This document shows positions 16,926 through 24,772 of a DNA stretch of 64,000 nucleotides, piece by piece. The position numbers and the translations under genes are program-made. Source of the DNA: Varibaculum cambriense (GTDB lineage Bacteria; Actinomycetota; Actinomycetes; Actinomycetales; Actinomycetaceae). Position 1 is the stretch's first letter; the number at the start of each line of letters is the position of its first letter. The stretch is from positions 1 to 64,000 of the forward strand of contig NZ_JAKNHJ010000011.1 of NCBI RefSeq assembly GCF_022133705.1, given 5' to 3'. The notes under the pieces are model-generated. The model was not told where the DNA came from, made no database searches, and saw nothing but the letters and a program-made list of their open reading frames with translations.

Positions 16926-18383
16926 ATGACCACCTCTACTGAGCAGCTGGATCAAGTTGCCGTAAACGATATCGGTTCACAAGAAGAACTACTTGCTGCA
17001 ATCGATAAAACTATTAAGTACTTTGGCGATGGCGACATCGTTACCGGTACTGTCGTGCGGGTCGACCGCGATGAAGTCCTCCTCGATATTGGTTATAAAA
17101 CCGAGGGCGTTATCCTCTCCCGCGAGCTATCCATCAAACATGATGTGAGTCCCGAAGACGTTGTCCAGGTGGGCGACGAAATCGAAGCCCTGGTATTGCA
17201 AAAGGAAGACAAGGAGGGGCGCTTACTACTTTCGAAGAAGCGTGCCCAATACGAGCGTGCCTGGGGCGACGTCCAGAAGGTCAAGGAAGCCGATGGCGTA
17301 GTCACCGGTACCGTGATCGAGGTGGTCAAGGGCGGTCTGATTTTGGATATCGGTCTGCGTGGTTTCTTGCCTGCTTCTCTGGTAGAGATGCGCCGGGTAC
17401 GTGACCTCGCTCCCTATATCGGTCGGGAGCTCGAAGCCAAGATTATTGAACTGGATGAGAACCGCAATAACGTGGTGCTTTCCCGTCGTGCCTGGTTGGA
17501 GCAAACCCAGGCGGAGGTACGCACCCAGTTCCTGGATACCTTACAAAAGGGACAAATCCGTTCCGGCGTGGTTTCCTCCATCGTCAACTTTGGTGCCTTC
17601 GTGGACCTGGGCGGAGTGGACGGCCTGGTGCACGTATCCGAACTGTCCTGGAAGCATATCGATCACCCCTCCGAGGTTGTCGAAGTTGGCCAGGAAGTTT
17701 CGGTCGAGGTACTGGATGTGGATATGGATCGCGAACGGGTTTCGCTGTCCTTGAAGGCCACCCAGGAAGATCCTTGGCAGACCTTCGCTCGTACCCACGC
17801 TATCGGCCAAGTGGTGCCGGGCAAGGTAACCAAACTGGTTCCCTTCGGCGCGTTCGTTCGGGTCGAGGACGGAATCGAAGGCTTGGTGCATATCTCTGAA
17901 CTGGCGCAGCGTCACGTAGAGGTGCCGGAGCAGGTAGTTAAAGTTGGCGAAGAAGTATTCGTTAAAGTTATCGATATTGATTTGGATCGTCGCCGGATTT
18001 CGCTTTCGCTTAAGCAGGCGAACGAGGGCGTTGACCCCAACACTACCGAGTTTGATCCTTCGCTGTATGGCATGACCGCCGAATACGACGAAGAGGGCAA
18101 CTACAAGTACCCCGAAGGCTTCGATCCGGAAACCAATGAATGGATGGAAGGCTACGAGGCACAGCGGGAAGCTTGGGAAGAAGAATATGCTCAGGCAGAA
18201 GCCCGTTGGAAGGCGCACAAGGAACAGGTGGCTAAGGCTCTGGAAGCCGACACCGAGGCCGCCGCTACCCGTCCGGATCCCGCAGAGAACGCTAGCTACT
18301 CCACCGAGAGTGAAGACTCGGCCGGTACTTTGGCTTCCGATGAAGCCCTAGCAGCTCTCCGCGAGAAGCTAACTGGCGAATAA
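16926..18383 (+). CDS. rpsA: 30S ribosomal protein S1
   Basis: A 485-aa mRNA-binding ribosomal protein with four S1 domains (about 35-105, 120-190, 205-275, 290-360). The last two show the classic VVSSIVNFGAFVDLGGVDGLVHVSEL-type and VTKLVPFGAFVRVEDGIEGLVHISEL-type cores (given here as family patterns). An acidic C-terminal tail follows. ATG 16926 has TTGGAG at good spacing and a long leader back to 16702, in which the promoter probably lies. Codon use is strongly biased, as expected for a highly expressed gene. A very strong terminator follows at 18428. Confidence 0.96.
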   Translation: MTTSTEQLDQVAVNDIGSQEELLAAIDKTIKYFGDGDIVTGTVVRVDRDEVLLDIGYKTEGVILSRELSIKHDVSPEDVVQVGDEIEALVLQKEDKEGRLLLSKKRAQYERAWGDVQKVKEADGVVTGTVIEVVKGGLILDIGLRGFLPASLVEMRRVRDLAPYIGRELEAKIIELDENRNNVVLSRRAWLEQTQAEVRTQFLDTLQKGQIRSGVVSSIVNFGAFVDLGGVDGLVHVSELSWKHIDHPSEVVEVGQEVSVEVLDVDMDRERVSLSLKATQEDPWQTFARTHAIGQVVPGKVTKLVPFGAFVRVEDGIEGLVHISELAQRHVEVPEQVVKVGEEVFVKVIDIDLDRRRISLSLKQANEGVDPNTTEFDPSLYGMTAEYDEEGNYKYPEGFDPETNEWMEGYEAQREAWEEEYAQAEARWKAHKEQVAKALEADTEAAATRPDPAENASYSTESEDSAGTLASDEALAALREKLTGE

Positions 18384-18427
18384 ACAGTTAATCGCAGTTC
18401 TCCTGAAGAACTGTGACGCTTAACTTT

Positions 18428-18475
18428 CAGGGTGGGCAGAAGCAGAAATGCTTCTGCCCACCCTGTTTTATTTTT
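18428..18475 (+). terminator. Rho-independent terminator of rpsA
   Basis: A perfect 17-bp stem (18428-18444 with 18449-18465) is capped by a GAAA tetraloop and followed by TTTTATTTTT. It is the clearest terminator in the window. Confidence 0.95.
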
Positions 18476-18548
18476 AAAGGCAGAGCCTTGAAACGTGGAT
18501 AAGTCCTTTGATTATTCTATCTGGCGTTTTCCGGGGGCTAATGCCTGG

Positions 18549-18561
18549 TAGCGTGAAGCTA
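18549..18561 (+). promoter_or_regulatory. -10 box of the membrane-protein pair
   Basis: TAGCGT (18549-18554) lies six bases before the ATG at 18561, the same spacing as at other leaderless starts in the window. No ribosome binding site is seen. Confidence 0.4.
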
Positions 18562-19052
18562 TGAAGCAAATGCCGGGCAGTGATAATACAGACAATGCAA
18601 CTAGCTCCTTTCAGTCAGGTGCCCAGCAACCCACCCCTTATGGCTCTCCCGGCACGATACTTCCTGCCGGGCAGCCGCCAGCGTCTGCTCCCTATCCTTA
18701 TTCCCAGCCCTACCCGGGCGGGGGTGCGTCCTATCCGCAGTCGGCAGCCCCTCCTGCGCCAGTACCGGCAGCATTTCCTGTGGGGTATCAGCCCCAGGTA
18801 GCGGGATATGTCCCTAATCCGGCGGTCTCTGTTGACGCCCACTTGCCGGCAGGCAGTGATTCGGCCGCGAAGAGATTACCGGTTGCGCTGTTAATCATCG
18901 GGATTGTTATCGCGAGTGCCTACTTGGGGTTCTTGCTGTTGGTACTGTTAAAACCGGAGATTTTGGCGTCGCCTGCGGTGGCTTCACTGCCGGTTTTCCC
19001 CATCACGGACGCGGGTCAACTGCTTGACGCCAGCCTCATAGGGCTGTGGTGA
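18561..19052 (+). CDS. Proline/tyrosine-rich single-pass membrane protein
   Basis: Function unknown. Of 163 aa, the first 105 are rich in Pro, Tyr, Gly, Ser and Ala (repeated PYPYSQPYPGG-like words). One membrane helix follows (about 107-130, LPVALLIIGIVIASAYLGFL) and then a short C-terminal tail of about 33 aa. Such tails are typical of actinobacterial envelope proteins and are presumably disordered in the cytoplasm. The gene is followed after 28 bases by a larger membrane-anchored protein, and the two probably form an operon. The start looks leaderless. Confidence 0.75.
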   Translation: MKQMPGSDNTDNATSSFQSGAQQPTPYGSPGTILPAGQPPASAPYPYSQPYPGGGASYPQSAAPPAPVPAAFPVGYQPQVAGYVPNPAVSVDAHLPAGSDSAAKRLPVALLIIGIVIASAYLGFLLLVLLKPEILASPAVASLPVFPITDAGQLLDASLIGLW

Positions 19053-19080
19053 GTATCGAGTTCAAGGTAGGTAGATAACG

Positions 19081-20637
19081 ATGTTAGCTTCCCCAGCTTC
19101 CACTAGCGCTCGTAATAAAGGTAGCTTAGTGCTGCGTCTCCTGGCGGTGCTAGTTACCTTGGTACTGGTAGATTTGGCGTTGACTGTCTACGTGTTTGTT
19201 CTTTCCAATAGCAGCGGTAAGCTAGGTGCGGGAGCAGCCAAAGAAAAAGCACCCACTGTTTCCACGGTGATTGAAGTACATAAGCAGATCAAAAGTGACT
19301 CTTTCCCGCCCTATGTAGCTACTGAATCCAGTCCGGCTGTGATGGTTAAAGACAGCCTGGATATCTGGCTAATTTTTATTACTAGCGAAGGGGCTAGTGC
19401 ACAGCCGCTATCTCGAGATGGGAAAGCGAGAGGGGAACCATTTAGTTTGCCCGCCTGCGATAACGGTCTCGCACAACCATATGAGGCATTCGGGGGACAG
19501 ATAGTTTGCAAAGGTGCCCTGGGAGAGAAGGAGAACCCGGCCTCGGCTGCTGGAGCGAAAACTGGTGAGTGCGCGGGGGAAGTAATCTACCAAGACACGC
19601 AGGTTATGGTCTGCGCTGAGCCGACCGCTAAAGGCGCCAAAACGGTTAGTTATCTGCAAAAAGGGAAGACTATCTGGAAAACTGCGCTCAAAGATGGGAC
19701 GGCGCTAGCCGCCAATAGTCAATCCATTTGGGCAACCCGAATAGCCGATAAGCAGGGCAAGATCAGTTACCAAAGATTTGACGTACCCGGCGCGCCAGAT
19801 CCGGGCAGGGAAAAAGCTACCGGCTGGGATGCGATTAAGAAAGTTGATTTCAATAACATTGATATAACTAACGCTACTGGTGAGCCACGCAAACTCACGG
19901 ATGGAAGGTTCAAGGAGTCGCCAGACCCAGGTCGGGATATAGGCCTCGCCGTAGGCATCAGACAGAACGACAAGGTATACGCCGATATCAATGGTGATGG
20001 CTACCTAGATTTCGCCCAGGTTCTCTATCTACAAACTGTTGGAGGAGAGATACCAGAACGAGATGAGGGAGAACGTACTTTCCAAGGACGAGTCGAACGG
20101 ATATTGGTGTGGATTTGGGATCCTGAAAGCCAGAAGCCTAAGTTCATGGATTCTCCACTAATTTCTCCGACTATTGGACCCTATTGCGGTGCCGGATACG
20201 ATTCAGAAATCCCATTCGCAGTGGATCTATCTGCGGCGGAAGGTCTGGGAATAAGAGTTAAGTATCTATACAGTGACACCGGCTGGTTTGATGCTGTTGG
20301 CGGAGGCAAAAGCATGGAACAGTTAACCCAAGCTTCTCGCACTGAAGAAACAGAATATCGGGTGGTTAAAGACAATTTGGTGCGAGTGGTAGAGGGCACC
20401 GCTACCGCAGTGGTACCGTCTGAAGCCTGCATTGAGATCATGGAGGAAGACGAAGAGGTGAACAACGTCCCGGATATATTGCCCTTCCGCGGAGCTGATG
20501 CCTCCCTGGCGGTTTCTCCGAAAAAGTTTAAGAACGTCATTTACTGGTTCCCAGTATGGAAAGATCCTCAAGGAAATATCTTGTGGTATGCGCTTGATGA
20601 ATCCAAAGAAAACTACGTACTCGGCTGGTCAAAATAA
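19081..20637 (+). CDS. Membrane-anchored exported protein with calcium-loop motif
   Basis: I do not recognise the family. Of 518 aa, the N-terminus has a basic stretch and one hydrophobic helix (about 20-43, LRLLAVLVTLVLVDLALTVY), acting as an uncleaved anchor or signal. The remaining 470 residues would be outside. Near residue 302 the loop DINGDGYLD matches the DxNxDG calcium-binding pattern of FG-GAP/VCBS or dockerin-like proteins. Several cysteines are present, possibly forming disulfides. ATG 19081 follows AAGGTAGGTAG. It is transcribed with the upstream single-pass protein, which suggests a shared envelope role. Confidence 0.75.
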   Translation: MLASPASTSARNKGSLVLRLLAVLVTLVLVDLALTVYVFVLSNSSGKLGAGAAKEKAPTVSTVIEVHKQIKSDSFPPYVATESSPAVMVKDSLDIWLIFITSEGASAQPLSRDGKARGEPFSLPACDNGLAQPYEAFGGQIVCKGALGEKENPASAAGAKTGECAGEVIYQDTQVMVCAEPTAKGAKTVSYLQKGKTIWKTALKDGTALAANSQSIWATRIADKQGKISYQRFDVPGAPDPGREKATGWDAIKKVDFNNIDITNATGEPRKLTDGRFKESPDPGRDIGLAVGIRQNDKVYADINGDGYLDFAQVLYLQTVGGEIPERDEGERTFQGRVERILVWIWDPESQKPKFMDSPLISPTIGPYCGAGYDSEIPFAVDLSAAEGLGIRVKYLYSDTGWFDAVGGGKSMEQLTQASRTEETEYRVVKDNLVRVVEGTATAVVPSEACIEIMEEDEEVNNVPDILPFRGADASLAVSPKKFKNVIYWFPVWKDPQGNILWYALDESKENYVLGWSK

Positions 20638-20712
20638 CACAGCTTACCGCCTCGAACTAGGCGCTAATGTCTTTCAATAGGCATTGCCCGCTTGCGGACA
20701 GATGGTTTCCAC

Positions 20713-20749
20713 TTGGGAGGAAGCCGGCCTGCTCGGTAGGCTGGCAGGG
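20713..20749 (+). promoter_or_regulatory. Promoter giving a leaderless coaE start
   Basis: TTGGGA (20713-20718), an 18-base spacer and TAGGCT (20737-20742) are followed by six bases and the GTG at 20749. Confidence 0.55.
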
Positions 20750-21414
20750 TGAGTGAACTATTGATTTACCGTAACCCGGATCGGGGAGCACGTTGGACGG
20801 CCGCTTCGCCTACAAACGCTCTTTCGGTAGCGGTAACCGGCGGGATCGGATCCGGTAAATCCACGGCGGTACACACCTTAAAGGCTCTAGGGGCTAAAAC
20901 TTGCAGCGCCGATGAACTGGCAGGGGAGGCTCTAGTAGATTTAGCGCCTGATATTGCCCGCGCTTTTGATCATCCCGAGTGGGAAACTGGCGTTGACCGC
21001 AGCGCCCTCGCCGCGATCGTGTTTAATAATCCCGATGCCCGCCGCCTCCTGGAATCAATAACTCACCCCTATATTGCGTTTCTTTCCGATCGTTTCTTCG
21101 CATCCCTAACTCCGGGAGATATCGGCATTTATGACATTCCTTTGCTAGCCGAGAATCCTAATGCGCGCGCTTTTGACGTGATCGTGGCAGTGACTGCGCC
21201 CCTTAAGCAGCGTTATCAGCGACTGCAAGACCGCTCCGGTATGGAGCCGGCACAGGTAGACGCCCGGATAGCCGCCCAAGCTAGTGAGGAACAACGCCGC
21301 GCCATTGCCAACTTTGAGCTGGTAAATGACACTACCCGCGAAGATTTGCGACGCACTATCGCCTCCGAGCTCTGGCCCGAGCTGCGGCGCCTGGCCAATG
21401 GCGACAGCGCGTAG
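20749..21414 (+). CDS. coaE: Dephospho-CoA kinase
   Basis: Performs the last step of CoA synthesis, phosphorylating the 3' hydroxyl of dephospho-CoA. P-loop VTGGIGSGKST is near residues 28-38, then SADELAGEAL and YDIPLLAEN, all typical of CoaE. 221 aa, with about 25 extra residues before the P-loop region compared with many homologues. The GTG start fits the leaderless promoter pattern. Copy B of the palindromic element begins 45 bases after the stop. Confidence 0.93.
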   Translation: MSELLIYRNPDRGARWTAASPTNALSVAVTGGIGSGKSTAVHTLKALGAKTCSADELAGEALVDLAPDIARAFDHPEWETGVDRSALAAIVFNNPDARRLLESITHPYIAFLSDRFFASLTPGDIGIYDIPLLAENPNARAFDVIVAVTAPLKQRYQRLQDRSGMEPAQVDARIAAQASEEQRRAIANFELVNDTTREDLRRTIASELWPELRRLANGDSA

Positions 21415-21458
21415 AATCCCTCTATAAAAGCCGGAAGATTTCTGAGGCATCTGGTGTT

Positions 21459-21566
21459 GGCGCGGGCAGAGGTTTTTCCTCTTGCCCAAAAACTCGGAAA
21501 AAGCCACGGCATTTTTTCGAGTTTTACGCCTGCCTAGCCGACTCGGATAAAACCTCTGCCCGCGCC
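21459..21566. repeat. Structured palindromic element, copy B
   Basis: An 18-bp perfect outer inverted repeat (21459-21476 with 21549-21566) encloses an inner imperfect hairpin (about 21489-21505 with 21509-21525). The 11-base left joint TCCTCTTGCCC and the 23-base right joint ending ACTCGGAT match copy A at 5853-5959, yet the outer stems differ at eight positions, each with its partner changed to keep pairing. Element length is 108 versus 107. Confidence 0.85.
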
Positions 21567-21620
21567 TCTTGGTATCTGCGCAAGGTGGCAAATAGTCTTT
21601 GGTTCCCTTGGTACTAGGTA

Positions 21621-21646
21621 TGGGCAGGCGGAAAAACCGTTGCCCA
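21621..21646. repeat. Truncated, inverted relative of the palindromic element
   Basis: On the minus strand this reads GGCAACGGTTTTTCCGCCTG, which follows the left end of copy B (GGCAGAGGTTTTTCCTCTTG). It also forms a small hairpin: TGGGCA and CGG pair with CCG and TGCCCA around AAAAA. Confidence 0.55.
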
Positions 21647-21740
21647 CGCCGGAATAAGTAACCGCGCCGCCGAAAAAGTAACAGATAATACTCTCCGGCT
21701 AACTGGACGAGTACCCCGGGGAGGCTGCTAGATTAGGCGG

Positions 21741-22481
21741 GTGACAACTTTAGAAAAATCTGAAAAATCTGTTCCTTCAAAGTCCCCAGCCCTCGACCAA
21801 GAAACCTCTTCGCTAGTCCGCGGCGCCGCAACTTTTGCCCGCAGCCCGCGCGGCCTTTTCGATATTTGTGTTATTTTCTTTGTGGCGTTCCTGCTAATCG
21901 CCAATATTTGTGCCACTAAAGCGATTCAACTAGGGCCGATTGTTTTTGACGGGGGAGCCATTACTTTCCCCCTCACCTACGTCCTCGGGGACGTAATCAG
22001 CGAAGTCTGGGGACTGCGTGCCGCAAAACGCGCTATCCTGATGGGCTTCGTGATTTCCGTAATGGCGTCTCTGACCTTTTGGGTAGTGGGGATGCTTCCA
22101 CCCGAAGCCTCCTACCAAAATAACGAGGCCTTCCAGAGCGTGCTCGGGTTCGTACCCCGCATCGTAATCGCCTCCATGGCGGGATACGTGCTGGGCAATT
22201 GGCTTAATGCTTATGTGCTGGTGAAAATCAAAGAGCGGTGGGGCGAGAACAATATGTGGGTGCGGCTAGTGACCTCCACCTTGGCAGGCGAACTGGTCGA
22301 TTCCATAGTTTTTTGCACCATCGCGTTTGGGGGAATCATGAGTTTCTCCCAGTTGCTGATCTATATTTTCCTCGGCGGCTACCTCTATAAATGCGCGGTA
22401 GAAATCCTGTGCCTACCTTTCACTTACCTGGTTATTTCCCGGGTAAAGAAGCATGAGGGATACGGCCTTGACCTTCACTAA
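21741..22481 (+). CDS. Queuosine precursor transporter (YhhQ/VUT family)
   Basis: A 246-aa integral membrane protein with about six helices; family hallmarks are ANICATKAIQLG and LTYVLGDVISEVWG near residues 50-95. YhhQ proteins import queuine or preQ1/preQ0. The next gene, overlapping by 29 bases, is tgt, the enzyme that uses the imported base, so a salvage role is well supported. The N-terminal 40 residues are soluble and Ser/Lys-rich. TAGATT lies six bases before the GTG start, so translation is probably leaderless. Confidence 0.9.
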   Translation: MTTLEKSEKSVPSKSPALDQETSSLVRGAATFARSPRGLFDICVIFFVAFLLIANICATKAIQLGPIVFDGGAITFPLTYVLGDVISEVWGLRAAKRAILMGFVISVMASLTFWVVGMLPPEASYQNNEAFQSVLGFVPRIVIASMAGYVLGNWLNAYVLVKIKERWGENNMWVRLVTSTLAGELVDSIVFCTIAFGGIMSFSQLLIYIFLGGYLYKCAVEILCLPFTYLVISRVKKHEGYGLDLH

Positions 22482-23706
22482 AGTAGCAGAGCTACCTGGC
22501 AGGCGGGGACGAGCCGGCATTATTCACACCCCGCACGGTGATATTCCCACCCCTGCCTTTATCCCGGTGGGCACCAAAGCCACGGTAAAAACCGTGCTGC
22601 CCGAAACCATGAAAGAGCTAGGGGCTGCCGCGATATTGGCGAACGCCTATCACCTCTATTTGCAACCCGGGCCGGAAGTTATTGACCAGGCGGGCGGGCT
22701 TGCCCGCTTTATGAACTGGGGAGGGCCTACTTTTACCGACTCGGGCGGATTCCAGGTACTCTCGCTAGGGTCGGGATATAAGAAAGTGCTCTCTGGAGAG
22801 TTCACCGGTTCAGGGAGGGCTGACCACACGGTGGCAGAAAAGAAAGAGCGCCACGCGCATGTAGATGAGGAAGGGGTAACCTTCCGGTCGCATCTAGATG
22901 GTTCTCGGCATCGGTTTACACCCGAAGTCTCTATGCAGATCCAGCACCATCTGGGCGCCGATATTATGATGGCCTTCGATGAGCTGACCACTTTGCTGAA
23001 TTCTCGCGAATACCAGGTGGAATCCCTGGAGCGCACCCGGCGCTGGGCCGAGCGCTGCCTAGCCGAACATGAGCGGCTCACTCAGGAGCGTGCCGATAAG
23101 CCTTACCAGATGCTTTACGGGGTTATCCAAGGGGCGCAATATGAAGATTTGCGCCGCAAAGCTGCCCGTGACTTGTCGGCAATGGAAGTGGCAGGACGCA
23201 GCTTCGATGGTTTTGGAATCGGCGGAGCCTTAGAGAAAGAAAATCTGGCCACCATAGTGGATTGGGTTTGCGAAGAACTGCCGGAAGAAAAACCCCGTCA
23301 CCTGCTAGGACTGAGTGAACCGGACGATATTTTTGCCGGGGTAGAGGCCGGGGCAGACACCTTTGATTGTGTAAATCCCTCCCGGATAGGACGTAACGGT
23401 GGTCTTTACGGACGCTATGGACGCTTTAATCTGACCCGCTCCGAATTTAAACGTGATTTTCAGGCTCCAGTGGCGGGTTGTAACTGTTACACCTGCCAGA
23501 ATTATTCCATTGCGTACCTACATCACCTGTTTAAAGCCAAAGAAATGTTGGGCTTTACCCTGGCGACGATTCACAACGAATACTTCACCGTGCAGCTGGT
23601 GCGGGGGATTAGGCAATCCATTATTGAGGGCGAGTATCCCGCGTATAAACAGCGCGTCCTCGGTGACTTTTATGGAGGTCAGCCGCTGCGGTCCCATTGG
23701 GGATAG
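22453..23706 (+). CDS. tgt: tRNA-guanine transglycosylase
   Basis: Exchanges G34 of GUN-anticodon tRNAs for a queuosine precursor. Visible are FTDSGGFQVLSLG with an active-site Asp, DCVNPSRIGRNG, and the zinc site CNCYTC followed by LHHLF near the C-terminus. 417 aa from ATG 22453; TTG 22468 with GAGGGA upstream is an equally plausible start and would reduce the overlap with the transporter. No queCDEF-type synthesis genes are nearby, so the cell probably depends on salvage. Confidence 0.94.
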   Translation: MRDTALTFTKVAELPGRRGRAGIIHTPHGDIPTPAFIPVGTKATVKTVLPETMKELGAAAILANAYHLYLQPGPEVIDQAGGLARFMNWGGPTFTDSGGFQVLSLGSGYKKVLSGEFTGSGRADHTVAEKKERHAHVDEEGVTFRSHLDGSRHRFTPEVSMQIQHHLGADIMMAFDELTTLLNSREYQVESLERTRRWAERCLAEHERLTQERADKPYQMLYGVIQGAQYEDLRRKAARDLSAMEVAGRSFDGFGIGGALEKENLATIVDWVCEELPEEKPRHLLGLSEPDDIFAGVEAGADTFDCVNPSRIGRNGGLYGRYGRFNLTRSEFKRDFQAPVAGCNCYTCQNYSIAYLHHLFKAKEMLGFTLATIHNEYFTVQLVRGIRQSIIEGEYPAYKQRVLGDFYGGQPLRSHWG

Positions 23707-23741
23707 TAGGCAGGGTAATAACTGTCTGTTATTTTGCGTAG

Positions 23742-24695
23742 CTAAGGTTGTGCACTCAGCGGGACAGGCGGGGTAAAACGCCAATCCTCGTGACTCATTT
23801 TGCCCAAGTCGAATTGGGCAAGAAATTCCTCGGCAGTTTTTGCCGGCGGGAGACCCAGGGAAGTCGCGAACATCGAGATCACCTGTGCGCTTTCTATCCC
23901 GCACTCACGCAGCTGTTCCAAAGTGACGGCTCCATCGCGTTTAGCCAAGCGTTGCCCCGTTTGATTCAGTACTAAGGGGACGTGCACCCAAGTGGGCGGA
24001 GTGGATCCTAATAGCTGGTGTAGGTAGTTTTGCCGGGCAACTGAGGAGAGTAGGTCCCTGCCGCGGCACACCTGGGTTACCTCTTGAAAGGCGTCATCAA
24101 CCACGCAAACAAAGTTATAAGAAAACACTCCATCCGAGCGGCGCAGCACAAAATCATCTACTAGCCCGGTTTGCTGCCCATAAACTGTGTCCGTAAAGGT
24201 TAAAGATTGCTTACTAGTACGCAGGCGAAAAGCTGGGCCGCGTCCTTTTCCCGCCAGTTCTTCTCGTTTTTTCGCCCGCTCGGTGGGGGTGAGGTCGCGA
24301 CAATACCCTGGGTACGCTCCGGGAGGAGTATGCGGAGCAGAAGCAATTTGCGATAACTCCCGGCGCGAACAATAACACTCATAAACCAGCCCTGCTGCTT
24401 CTAACCGCGCAAACGCCTCCTCGTAACGGCTGCGGCAGTTAGACTGCACTAAAGGATCCCCGTCCCAATTAATCCCGAGAGCCGCTAAATCTGCCATTTG
24501 CAGGTCGCGGAAAGGCTCCCGGGAGCGGGCATCTAAATCCTCAAAACGTAGCACGAAACGTCCGCCGCTTTGCCGAGCGAGCGCCCACCCGATCAGGGCG
24601 GTACGTAGATTCCCCAAATGCAAAGCGCCAGTCGGGCTAGGCGCATAACGTCCAACGAGCGTGAAACTGCCCTCCGCTAGTAGGGTAAGTAGCAA
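23742..24695 (-). CDS. gluQ: Glutamyl-Q tRNA(Asp) synthetase
   Basis: A 317-aa shortened GluRS-like enzyme that attaches glutamate to queuosine in tRNA-Asp rather than to the 3' end. HIGH-type motif HLGN is in APSPTGALHLGNLRTA. The zinc-site pattern CYCSRRE and, later, YPGYCR is typical of GluQ-RS. The anticodon-binding domain of GluRS is missing. LAKRDGA replaces KMSKS. The start is TTG 24695, the first possible in frame, with TAAAAT seven bases upstream. It is convergent with tgt, so three queuosine-related genes lie together. Confidence 0.9.
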   Translation of the reverse strand: MLLTLLAEGSFTLVGRYAPSPTGALHLGNLRTALIGWALARQSGGRFVLRFEDLDARSREPFRDLQMADLAALGINWDGDPLVQSNCRSRYEEAFARLEAAGLVYECYCSRRELSQIASAPHTPPGAYPGYCRDLTPTERAKKREELAGKGRGPAFRLRTSKQSLTFTDTVYGQQTGLVDDFVLRRSDGVFSYNFVCVVDDAFQEVTQVCRGRDLLSSVARQNYLHQLLGSTPPTWVHVPLVLNQTGQRLAKRDGAVTLEQLRECGIESAQVISMFATSLGLPPAKTAEEFLAQFDLGKMSHEDWRFTPPVPLSAQP

Positions 24696-24772
24696 CCACT
24701 ACATTTTAATCGCAATGGGCTCATAGGTAGAATAGCCAGGTAATTACTTATCCGTAACTAGGAGGATCGAAC

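Noticed and set aside
17541-18218. 225-codon minus-strand frame opposite rpsA
   Set aside because: Mirror of the strongly codon-biased rpsA frame; no ribosome binding site or family features.
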